A stretch of DNA of 64,000 nucleotides from Hericium rajendrae (taxonomy: Eukaryota > Basidiomycota > Agaricomycetes > Russulales > Hericiaceae), in assembly GCA_033439255.1 (NCBI GenBank), contig CM065886.1, positions 620,001 through 684,000 on the forward strand, given 5' to 3'. The position numbers and the translations under genes were made by a program. This document shows positions 1 to 8,412 of this stretch, in pieces (the stretch's first letter is position 1; the number at the start of each line of letters is the position of its first letter). The notes beneath the pieces were generated by a model. It ran no database searches. It was not told the origin of the DNA and saw nothing but the letters and a program-made list of their open reading frames with translations.

Positions 1-420
1 CGTGGACGTTAATGAGTGCGGCGTGGATGTTGATGAGTGCGGCGTGGACGCGCTGGCATTGGCACAGCCACGCTGGAGGCGGCGTGGGTGCAGGAAGCAG
101 CAGGGAGGGCGCGGGAGGCAGTGCCAGTGTGCGGGAGGCAGCGCAGGGGCTCGGGCATTGGCACGGGCGCATGCGAGTCTGCGCGGGGGTGGAGAGGCGG
201 CAGGGGTGCGCGGGAGGCGGCGCTGGCATGATCGAGTCGGCGGGGGTGCACGAGAGGCAACGCGGAGCGCGAGAGACGTTACAGGTGCACGAGAGGCGGT
301 GGGCGCATGCAGGAGGCGGCGTGGATGTGCGCGAGTCGGCGGGGGTGTATGCGAGCCGGCGGGGACGTGCATCTGGAAAAACAGGAAGAGCTACAGTGGG
401 CTACCATGAGCTACAGTAGT
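1..420. repeat. GC-rich minisatellite array, truncated by window edge, with boundary motif
   Basis: This is a G-rich (plus strand) array of degenerate ~20-bp units, open in several frames because of composition rather than coding. The word CATGATCGAGTCG at 228-240 recurs in the arrays at 3770-3782 (reverse complement) and 38285-38297, so this is a partial copy of the same repeat family. The array ends at about 370 in CATCTGGAAAA followed by CTACAGTGG. The same boundary word in either strand marks array edges near 5027, 36886 and 40552. Confidence 0.7.
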
Positions 421-770
421 GATCAGAATCTTACCGTAGTGACCTGTAGCTCCCATAGCTCCTGTAGTACTCGTAGGACCCCCCCCTACTACCGTGGCTC
501 CGATAGTGAGCCGTAGTGACCTGTAGTGAATATGTCTCTACTGTAGCAATGAATCTCTTTACAGTAGTTATACAATTCAATGTATAAACAACTGTTGATA
601 TCCTTATATTTCACTCAATTGCAATATATCAGAACATTCAAAAACTTTATTTAAGAATAACTACATAACATGAGCTAGCTAATTACTACTCCATACTAAA
701 TTAGGCCACTTGTGCTGTCATCTCACAGATATATAAACACCAGTCCCCTCTACTGTAGTACATACGTAGG
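421..770. other. Non-coding, CTACTGTAGC-rich head sequence
   Basis: No gene is visible here. The first half contains repeated inverted-type words around CTGTAGC, CTACTGTAG and ACAGTAG, the same vocabulary found beside the GC arrays at 4,860-5,045, 36,900-37,090 and 40,400-40,550. The second half is AT-rich and without structure that I can identify. Confidence 0.5.
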
Positions 771-1110
771 TCAGACAGACATGCAAGTGAGCAGGTGGGC
801 ATGTGAGTGAGCAGGTGGGCATGTAGGCAAGCAGGTGAGTGGATGAGCATGCAAACAAGCAGGTGAGCAGATGAGCATGTGAACAAGTGGAAAGGTACAT
901 AGGTGAGCAGGCAGGTGTGCAGATGAGCAGGCAGGCAAGCAAATTGTGGGCAAGCCATTGGGCAAGCGGACAAGCCATCAGACAAGCAGACAAGTCATCG
1001 GACAAGCGAGCAAGCCATCGGACAAGCGGGCAAGCCATCAGGCAAGTGAGCAGGCAAGCAGGCAGGCATGCATGTGGATGGTTGCATGGGCGAGCGGGCA
1101 GGTAGGGGGC
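771..1110. repeat. Imperfect short tandem repeat (GAGCAGGTGGGCATGT and ACAAGCG/CATCGG types)
   Basis: Two adjoining low-complexity blocks are present. The first (about 780-925) repeats GCAGGT and GCATG words with ~12-16 bp spacing. The second (about 950-1060) repeats GGACAAGC and AAGCCATC words at about 16-18 bp spacing. Long open frames across it on both strands are products of the repeat and not genes. Confidence 0.7.
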
Positions 1111-1364
1111 AGATGAGCAAGCATGTCAGTACTGAAACAACCAATAAAATAAAAACAAACATACATACAATGTACCAGTATCACTCTTCTAGCCTTCTCT
1201 TACACCCTTCTAACCTGAAAAGAGATGAGAACAAAAGAATAACAGACTTACAATAAAACAAGAGAGAGAGAAGTAAGAGAGTGAGAGAGTAAGAGAGAAG
1301 AGACTTAGAAAGAGTGGCAAAGACGACGCGCTGCTGGCAAATCCTGAGGCCAAACAACACCAAA
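1111..1364. other. Non-coding spacer with GA-rich microsatellite
   Basis: No gene is visible. Positions 1258-1311 are a purine-rich GAGA/GTAAGAGA tract. The rest has no recognisable structure. Confidence 0.5.
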
Positions 1365-1554
1365 GGCAGAAACCAGATTGCCATATTTGGCAATCTGGTT
1401 TCTGGCTCCTGCACGAAAAAAAAATAAAAACATTGCAAGTTACATTACTAACAAAATTTCCTTCAGTGTTTATAGATATGAACTCTACACTGACTTACAC
1501 TTGTCCAATGCTGGCAGAAATCAGATTGCCAGATATGGCCATCTGTGTTCTGCC
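1365..1554. mobile_element. MITE-like foldback element with hairpin ends
   Basis: Each end is a hairpin built on one 19-bp word. Left: GGCAGAAACCAGATTGCCA at 1365-1383 pairs with 1388-1406 (18 of 19, loop TATT). Right: 1513-1531 pairs with 1536-1554 (16 of 19). The outermost arms are also inverted copies of each other, so the 190-bp unit has terminal inverted repeats. It has no coding capacity and no clear target-site duplication. It could be a non-autonomous DNA transposon or a decayed foldback repeat. Confidence 0.5.
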
Positions 1555-1679
1555 CTGTTGTGCGTCTTAGCTGCAAGGAGCGTGGGAGAGTATCCGGGTC
1601 CCCTGGAGAGTTCTGCATTTCTCTGCTACAAACATCAGTTTTTATCTGATTAACACATACCTAGTACTGGCCGAGCCGG

Positions 1680-2340
1680 ACGAATTGTCGCTTTCGAACG
1701 ATGCCTTGTACGCCATGATCTGTTGGATATTAAAGGCGCTATGGCCAGAATGTTGTAAGTGACGTTTAGTAGATACAAAAAGTGATATAACTTTATGAAT
1801 ATTGCACGCACCACATATCTTTTTGGCTCATCTGAATGTTCTTATTCGTAGCTTCCAAACAAGCCCTCATACGCTACGTTAGGTGCAGAACTCATGCACC
1901 AGTGGCAAAATCTCTGAAAATGGGGGTCAAACAGCAGTTTTGGCATATCTTCACAACGAGAACACGCACCGCTGACGTTTCAGACATTCCTGAACGCGGT
2001 TGAGCATAGCTTTCGAACGGTGCCTTACACAACCTGATCCGAGAAGATTTAAAAATCGTCCCTTTGAGCAAAAATTGGATATATCATGACAAATATTGGA
2101 CATACCATGAAAATCTTTATCTCGTTAAAAGGAGCTCATCAAGAGCTTTTGAACGAGTTATCGTGCGCCCTGATGGGTGAAAAACTCGAGGCACTACAAC
2201 AGAATCTCTGAAACTGTCAGCAAGAACATGTTTTGAGGTTATCTTTACAACGAGTGAACGTACCGGCAACATTTCTGGTGTTCCAGAAAGCGGCAATCAG
2301 TAGCTTTCGAACGCATGTACATACATGCAAATCGGTGCAG
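1680..2340. repeat. Two or more degenerate direct repeats, period about 293 bp
   Basis: Related blocks recur. AGCTTTCGAACGGTGCC-like words occur at 1689, 2008, 2144 and 2302. A longer block with ACAACGAG, then a TTCAGACATTCCTGAACG or TTCTGGTGTTCCAGAAAG segment, then AGCTTTCGAACG, occurs at 1950-2020 and again at 2243-2314. The phrase AATCTCTGAAA occurs at about 1910 and 2203. The copies are well diverged and non-coding, and the family is unknown to me. Confidence 0.5.
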
Positions 2341-2814
2341 TGCTTGGTGCATAACATCAAAATCTATGGTGTCAAAGCGTCAGCCACACATACCTTTTGA
2401 AACTTGAAGTCGTCTATGCAAGGGTGTTATCCTAGACTTGTTGAAAAGTGTTAGTCAAGAGTATTTTAATACACTCACATTTGTTCTGAGTTATTTTCTG
2501 CTTGCCTTGGAACCGCAAAAAAATGCAGACACACAGTATGAGCAGGACTTGCTTAGAGGCACATATGTGTGCGTAACATGTTACTAGTGGTGATAGCACA
2601 TTAGTAATCAAAACTGGCAGATCATATGATGAAATACAAGCCTCACATCACTTTTGAAAGACTTTTGAGCAATATAATGGATTAAAAAGACAGTGTCACT
2701 ACAGAAAACTACAGGAGACTACGGTAGGACAAGACAAGCTATGGGACCTGAATGCAGTCATACAGTATGTAATAGAAGAGCTACAGGATCAGCCGGAAAA
2801 CACCGGTAGCTACC
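2341..2814. other. No gene seen
   Basis: AT-rich sequence without a supported open frame. ACTACAGGAGACTACGG-type words at 2700-2730 resemble the CTACTGTAG vocabulary of the neighbouring repeat heads. Confidence 0.4.
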
Positions 2815-2880
2815 ATCAGTGCTTCTATATCTACATCAGTGCTTCTATAGGCACATCAATGCTTCTATAGGCACATCATC
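2815..2880 (+). repeat. 20-bp tandem repeat, 3.3 copies
   Basis: Units at 2815-2834, 2835-2854 and 2855-2874 read ATCAGTGCTTCTATATCTAC with few changes, followed by a partial fourth. Non-coding. Confidence 0.85.
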
Positions 2881-2965
2881 TGATTTAGTGAAACTCCGGT
2901 TTTTCCTGATGTGTGCAAGCTGACGCCAGCACGCACGATTCGGCGGGGCATGTGCAGTGTCAAAA

Positions 2966-2989
2966 CGAGAGTATCAAGCGATACTCTCG
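2966..2989. repeat. Hairpin CGAGAGTATC / GATACTCTCG
   Basis: A perfect 10-bp stem (2966-2975 with 2980-2989) closes a 4-nt loop. It is the short-loop version of the hairpin at 3416-3449, 38596-38631 and 40849-40879. Confidence 0.85.
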
Positions 2990-3082
2990 ATATCAGTGCA
3001 AAAAAAAGGTCAATGAAGTTGTTCTACTCACCTTATAGCCCTCTACACTATTGGCCATACCTTGCAGGTTCGAAAGACAAGG

Positions 3083-3120
3083 CGTGGGACGTGTTTGGCT
3101 GCAGCCAAATGTTTCCCACG
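3083..3120. repeat. Foldback centred on TTTGGCTGCAGCCAAA
   Basis: The 16-bp perfect palindrome at 3094-3109 is extended by CGTGGGA and TCCCACG arms into a 38-bp imperfect foldback. It recurs at 38926-38968 with the same core and at 4563-4619 in a variant form. Confidence 0.85.
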
Positions 3121-3179
3121 CGTCCCCCGCGTTTTTTTTTGTTCAAGTCAAAACGCGCACAAGCACGGCCCGCTGCGCA

Positions 3180-3223
3180 CCGATTCGTTTGAATGACCAT
3201 ATATGGTCATTCAAACGAATCGG
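3180..3223. repeat. 44-bp perfect palindrome
   Basis: Positions 3180-3223 read identically on both strands. The centre is CCATATATGG and the arms run out to CCGATTCG and CGAATCGG. The copy at 38820-38863 has two mismatched pairs. A spacer-free perfect palindrome of this length should extrude as a cruciform or hairpin. Confidence 0.95.
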
Positions 3224-3415
3224 GCCGCGCGGCTCCGTGTGCAACAACTGTGCGCACGACTTGACTTCGTTTGCCACGTCGTCTTAGGTCGTCTTCCACC
3301 TCTTCCTCACTGTGGAAATTTTTTTGTAAGTATCTCCCATTCTTTTTTGACACTTCTTGGGCTGGGAACAAAGGTGAGTACCTATAGGTCCTCTATAGCT
3401 TCGTTGTCTAATCAA

Positions 3416-3449
3416 GAGAGTATCGCTCACGTTGTCGAGCGATACTCTC
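3416..3449. repeat. Hairpin GAGAGTATCGCTC / GAGCGATACTCTC
   Basis: A perfect 13-bp stem (3416-3428 with 3437-3449) encloses an 8-nt loop. It sits directly at the edge of the GC-rich array, as in copies B and C. Confidence 0.9.
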
Positions 3450-3459
3450 GTTTTTGTGC

Positions 3460-4562
3460 ACTTCGCATGCCCCCACCGACTCCCGCGCGCCCACGCCGCC
3501 TCCTGCGTGCCCATGTCGCCGCCCGCGCACCCACGTCGCCACCTGCGCACCCGTGCTGCTGCCCGCGCGCCTCCACCGGCTCGCTCGCATCCGTGCCGCC
3601 TGCTGTGCGCCAGCACCGACTCGCGCGCGCCCCTGCCGCCTCTCGCGCGCCGCTTGCCGACTCGTGCACAGCCCCGCCCATGCCTCCGCACTCCCATTCC
3701 CCCGTGCCGACTCTCGCATGCCGCCGCGCCGACTCCCGCGTGCCCCCGCCGACTCCCCCGCGCCTCCGCCGACTCGATCATGCCGGCGCCGCCTCCCGTG
3801 CCCGGGCAGACTCGCACGCCCCTGCGGCGCGTCCAGATACCCATGCCGCCTCAGTGTGGTCATGCCACCTTCAACGCGGCCATACCGACGCCCGCGCCGA
3901 CGCCTGCGCCGACGCCTGCACGCCTGCATGCCTGCGCCGATGCCTGCACATCTGCACGCCCGCGCCGACGCCTGCACACCCGCGCCGACGCCTGCACACC
4001 CGCGCCGACGCCTGCACGCCCGCGCCAGCTACTGCGTGCCCATGCAGACTCGCCCACGCCCACGCAGACTCGCACACTCCAGCATGGATTCAACACGCCC
4101 CCTGCTGACTCCTGCATCTCTGTGCCGATGCCTGCATGGGGGCGTCGACGCCTGCACGGGGGTGCCGATGCCTGTACGTCCGCGCCGCTGCCAGCATGCC
4201 CACGCCGCCTTCCGTGCCCCCGCACCTCCTGCGCCCCCACGTCAACTCGCATGCGTGCATGGATTCCTGCACGTCCGCGCCACCTTGCACGTGCCCGTGC
4301 CGCTTCCTGCGTGCCCATGCCACCGCCCGCACACCCGCGCCGCCTCCAAAACACCCGCGCCGGCTACAGTGTGCATCCGCGCTGAAGCCTGTATGCCGTG
4401 CCGACTCCCGCGTGCCCGTGCTGATACCCAGGCACCTCCGCTGATGTGCACGCACCTGTGCTGATGCCCGCGCATCCGCATCAAGCCCTGCGTGCCCCTG
4501 CCACCTCCTGCGCATGCCTGCCAACTTCTGCATGTCCCTTGCTGACCCCCACATGCCCATGT
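3460..4562. repeat. C-rich minisatellite array, ~20-bp unit
   Basis: The first third is clearly periodic at 20 bp with a consensus near GCGCRCCCRYGCCGMCTCCY. Later parts are more degenerate. Because 20 is not a multiple of three, all three plus frames and several minus frames stay open for 180-340 codons, giving Pro/Ala/Arg-rich pseudo-proteins. I treat these as non-coding. Confidence 0.8.
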
Positions 4563-4619
4563 TGCCTCGTGTAGTGCGTGGGAACTGTTTTGCTGCAGCA
4601 AAACATTTCTCACGAGGCA
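4563..4619. repeat. Foldback TGCCTCGTG ... CACGAGGCA with TGCTGCAGCA core
   Basis: A perfect 9-bp outer stem (4563-4571 with 4611-4619) and a perfect 20-bp inner palindrome (4586-4605) give a two-tier hairpin. It marks the opposite edge of the GC array from the GAGTATCGCTC hairpin. Confidence 0.85.
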
Positions 4620-5067
4620 TTGGATGCTGTAAGTGCAGAAGAATATGGACTGGGAGATATACTAGTAGTGTACAAGATGTAATTAGCCAGAAATATAGTA
4701 TCTTCTCTGGTATACTGCCAGAGATCTTATATAAGAGAGATGATAATGGATGATAACAAACTATACATAACTATAGGTGGAATGAAGCTACCAAAGGGTA
4801 TAGACTCTATTGTAGGTGCACTGTAGATACCATAGCTTTGAGCAGCTATGGTAGATTTGTCCATCTACAGACTGCTATGAACTGCTACAGACTGCTACAG
4901 ATCAGCTACAGGTAGCAAATATAGAGACCCACTTGTCACCAAGAGCTACACAATCTATGGAACCTTTTTCAGCTACTGTAGAGTAATATTGCTACTGTAG
5001 ATCCCTGTAGAATCTACGCCTTTTCCAGATGTAACTATCTGTCTACTATAGTAGGACATAGGCCATA

Positions 5068-5264
5068 ACTTTATTCACTGCAAAGTATCTTTGCTAGAAG
5101 AGTAGTGTGAAAGTAACTATCTTACTCAGGCTATAAACAAGCTATAAAAGTAACTATCTTAGTCAGGCTGGAATTAAAAATTTCGAAAATTGCCTGCAGC
5201 AAGGATTGAACCTTGAATCTTATGTAAAGACTTTCCAGGAACTTTGACCACTAGACTAAATGGC
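5068..5264 (-). mobile_element. tRNA-derived SINE-like unit (head 5191-5264)
   Basis: On the minus strand the head has a good RNA polymerase III A box (TAGTCTAGTGG) and a perfect-looking B box (GGTTCAATCC) at tRNA spacing. The acceptor stem is only partly paired, so this is not a functional tRNA. The tail runs to lower coordinates and contains ATAGTTACTTTTAT (5143-5157), which is also found in the tail of the unit at 5458. Shared head plan and shared tail support a SINE family. Confidence 0.55.
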
Positions 5265-5289
5265 CTTGTTGTTTGAATAAATTTAGTTA

Positions 5290-5430
5290 CTTTTATACCC
5301 AACCCAACCCAACTTTTTGTCATTTTGAAGCCAGAAAATCACGTTCCCTGCCAACCTACCAACTCCAACCCAACCACCAACCTCAACCAACCCAACTCAG
5401 CCCAACCTCAACCAGGTGACCTCAAATAAG
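5290..5430. repeat. CCCAACC tract between the two SINE-like heads
   Basis: Repeated CCCAACC/CCAACC words end in CCCAACCTCAACC followed by TGACC and CAAA (5401-5425). The same tract and ending occur at 33,828-33,979 inside another element. The G-rich strand could form G-quadruplexes. It is not the CCCTAA telomere repeat. Confidence 0.7.
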
Positions 5431-5457
5431 ACTTCATTGAAACAATATTAATTCTTT

Positions 5458-5600
5458 GATGGTGTAGTGGTTAATTGGAAAAAACTCCGAAAATGTTTTC
5501 AAAAGGTCATGGGTTCAACTCTTGCTATGGCCAGTTTATTTTTGTTTACTTACTGCTAAAATCACTATAGTTACTTTTATGTTATTATCTTGATAATAAA
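5458..5600 (+). mobile_element. tRNA-derived SINE-like unit (head 5458-5533)
   Basis: The plus-strand head has an A box (TGGTGTAGTGG) and a B box (GGTTCAACTC). A tail with ATAGTTACTTTTAT at 5567-5580 is shared with the minus-strand unit at 5068-5264. It lies head-to-head with that unit across the CCCAACC tract. Confidence 0.5.
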
Positions 5601-5657
5601 ACAAAGTTACTATATAGTTACTTTGGTACTACTATTGATGTAGTTACTATCTTGTGA

Positions 5658-6472
5658 CTAGTATAGTGAAGATACTATGCAGCTCATAAAGTTATGGTGC
5701 TTTGTTACTATAGTAGAGATGTTAGTTACTTCAGTAGCCACTACAGTTGGGTCCGCCTTCCAGTCGTGCTCGCATAAACGGAGCTCTGGGAAGTTGCGGG
5801 CCATCTCGATCAGGTAGAACTCATGAGAATTGTAGTTAGCTCGGCGCCACGTGGACGGCGCCATGCTGGCACTCAACAATTGTTCCCAAATACTCCGCAT
5901 CGTCCGTCGCATGTCAGCAGCTCGGTGACCATCGATCGGTATCCCTTGCTGGTCCTCAATATACCGTGCTTTGACGTTGACACCTTCCGATGCGCGCTAG
6001 CTACCCTTCGGACCCGGTGCATAGTCAGCACTGGTTGCATTCTTCCTTGTCTTCTCCACCTCGTTCCAACTCTGTTTCGTCCAAAAGTTGACGTGAGGAT
6101 ATTCAGCACGGTCAAGCACGGGCTGCCGCTCAAGTTTGGTTAGTGATGCGCTGGGGCTGCTGGAGGGGTTGGCACTGAGAGCGTTGTTCGAGTCGAGTGA
6201 CAAGGTCGAAGGGGATTCACTTTTGATGCGGGTCCCAGACATCTGGAGGGCGAGCCTGGTAGGGGACAGCATGTAGACTAGATGTAGATAAGGAGCTCGA
6301 AGACTTACCTTAATGCTTCGTTCTGTGCAGTTGCAGCAGCCAACGCCTTTTCCAGACTTTGCTTATCTTCGAGCAGCCCGCCGTAGTGCACGTTGCAGCT
6401 ATAAACCAGGTCGGCATGACTAGCTTCGGCCAGGAGATAGAAGCTACAGGCTTCTGGACCAGAAGCAGGAGT
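5658..6472 (-). pseudogene. Decayed gene of a basidiomycete family with FWTKxxW and FPELRLCExxWKA motifs
   Basis: Two exons are visible: 6472-6309 (coiled-coil-like LEDKQSLEKALAAATAQNEAL) and 6255-5658, joined by a clean 53-bp intron (GTAAG...CCAG). Exon 2 carries NFWTKQSW, then RRTMRSIWEQL...MAPSTWRRA, then FPELRLCEHDWKA. I recall this pattern from a large uncharacterised family in mushrooms. One in-frame TAG at 5997-5999 splits exon 2 and the frame is otherwise continuous, so I call it a pseudogene, though a sequencing error would change that. The N-terminal exon(s), perhaps around 6552-7004, could not be joined convincingly. Function unknown. Confidence 0.6.
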
Positions 6473-7891
6473 CTGTCAAATTTTGAATCAGAAAAGGGAT
6501 GGCTGAGGAATAAACTGAAGACACTACCATAGACCTAGATGGGGTCTCAAATCACATGGACGAAAATTGTGGTGGAGCAGATCCCCCATTCCCGTGGAAT
6601 TGGGTGGTTCTTCCCATCACATCCGAGTCAACGTCGAGCAGCGGTGATCGTCCGCATGGTGGATAGAAACGTGGGGGAAGATGGAGAGCAGGCGAGGCAT
6701 CGCGGAGAGCAGAGGGCCTTGGTTGGCCCCATAGTTCACTCATGTTCTCTTAATCCATTGGAGGTGATAGAGCGAGAAGAAGCTCGTCTAGCGAATGAGA
6801 AAAATTGTGCGCGCGAGGCACCAGTTGACATCCGCTGTCTGTTTGTTCATGTTTCTGCTGAGCGGGTCCCGGTGGGGCTACACAGTAGTTTGAAGGAAAC
6901 AGGATAGGATTATCATATTCTGGAATTAATCTGCTTGCCTCTACGACGAGGGCTTGAGGCAAGAGAAGCTGTTGAAACCAAGATTCCTGTCCCGCACAAC
7001 TCATCCAAGGTCTGCGTTGCAGGACAGATGAGGACGTGGCTCACCCAGTCCGGAATGTCACAACCATTGCGCGGGCTGTTCTCCGATGCATCCCTGGTTC
7101 GTGGCATTGCATCTTGGAGATGGCCGCACAATCCATCAAGACATGACCGAAGAAGTCCAGAAACACAATGAGATTGAGGTAGGCTAGCGAGTATGAGTCC
7201 GACTGCCATTGGGCATATTATCTGGTTGGTATTTATGCATATGCAGCAACAAATATATCTGACACAGTCTAGGTGAGCTGTTTGGCCAATGTACGACGTC
7301 AGACGGACTCACTGGATCTCACGGTGACGCAGGAGCCCCTCCTTTTGCGGAAACGACCGCTAAATTACCATACCCAAGGGCGTTCACATCAGTCCCTCCT
7401 CTCTGTCAGCTACATTTGGTCTGCCGGACAGGATGGTATCAAGGTGATGCCCTGTGGAATGTCGTGTTCTCGCCTGATGTAACTCAAAGGGAAACTCACA
7501 TGGTCTCATGTGGGCGATATCCCGCTGTATCGAGGACAAGTCAGCTTGAGCATATGGTATTAAGTGTCGTGCTCGTACGTACTGGCTTACTTACGGTACC
7601 AAAGTCAATGATCTGCTTGATGTTGGGGGCGTGTTTGGTCCGAGAGAAGCACGGCAAGCAGCGAGGTGGACCCACAGCACGCCTCGTGTACGTACATTCC
7701 TTTTTGACTTTATTATCGTATTCCCCTTGCTACATCTTCTCTACACACCTACCTTTCTCCTTCTACCTTCCCGGTACAACCTCCACCAGCTGCCGCGGTT
7801 CACTTCGCCAGTCCACTAGGATCCTTGATCTGCCCAAAGTACGTGATCTTTGCCGTCTCAGTCCTATCTGCTCAAGCAGCTTTTTTCACAG
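6473..7891. other. No confident gene model
   Basis: Open frames exist on both strands (for example 6552-7004 minus and 6539-6907 plus) but none matches a family I know. Part may be the missing 5' exons of the minus-strand gene below 6472. A pyrimidine-rich stretch at 7690-7790 resembles introns or 5' leader sequence for the plus-strand gene that follows. Confidence 0.35.
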
Positions 7892-8412
7892 ATTGTCCCC
7901 GGGCCACATGACACACATCTCAAAGCCTGCTTCAGAGTTGGAGCAGGTGGAACATGGTCTCAACGTGGGGAATGTGACGTGTGTTGGTGAAGCAACCCAG
8001 ATGTCCTGCACGTGTTCCCTCTGGCAGGCGGCAGACGAGCGAACAGAGAACGGCCATCGGATCATCCGAATCCCCTTGCCGCCGCTGAAAGATGGCAAGA
8101 TCTGGGAGCTGGATAAGGTTCAGATCCATCGGAAAAGGAATCAGGTGTTGGATGTGAATGTGGATGCTTGGGAGCTGCTGCCCGGATGTCGGTGGAATGA
8201 AGGTGAGTGTTGACGTCCTGTTGGCATACACCTTTAGCTGCCTGATTAAATTCATTCTTACAGGGTTTCTGACCTGGTCGTTCGAGCTGGCAACCCATCG
8301 CGTGGCCATTCCATCCAGCAAGGTACAACTTTGTCAACATGAAGGGATCCTCCTCATCTCGATACCTCTTCTTCCCCGCTTTCCACATCATGTTCATTGG
8401 CTGGAAACATGA
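7892..8412 (+). CDS. Hypothetical protein, 3' part (two exons)
   Basis: Exon 7892-8202 is preceded by a strong acceptor (TTTTTTCACAG) and ends at GAAG before GTGAGT. A 61-bp intron with branch-like CTGATTAAA and acceptor TTCTTACAG (8203-8263) leads to exon 8264-8412, which stays in frame to TGA. The encoded C-terminal part is about 150 residues, with charged segments such as LPPLKDGKIWELDKVQIHRK and a final segment rich in hydrophobic residues and histidine. I do not recognise a domain. The 5' end is not defined; a methionine at 7908 is possible but an upstream exon is more likely. Frame continuity across the intron is the main support. Confidence 0.45.

Larger units (their letters stand above)
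2901..5045 (-). repeat. Hairpin/GC-array repeat, copy A (same family as 36,890-39,010)
   Basis: About 2.1 kb is homologous, in inverted orientation, to 36,890-39,010. Read on the minus strand the parts are: a head rich in CTACTGTAGC (5045-4613), a GC-rich array of 20-bp units (about 4560-3460), a GAGTATCGCTC hairpin (3416-3449), splice-donor-like words (GTGAGTACC at 3374, GTAAGTATC at 3328), a 44-bp perfect palindrome (3180-3223), a TTTGGCTGCAGCCAAA foldback (3083-3120) and a second GAGTATC hairpin (2966-2989). No transposase is present. It may be a non-autonomous mobile element or an amplified structural repeat; I do not recognise the family. Confidence 0.7.

Noticed and set aside
3203-4464. 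Plus-strand ORFs of 300-336 codons rich in Pro, Ala, Arg
   Set aside because: All frames are open because of the 20-bp GC-rich repeat; no domain and no start or splice context.
5191-5533. Two functional tRNA genes
   Set aside because: A and B boxes are good but acceptor stems do not pair and no sensible anticodon arm forms; better read as SINE heads.
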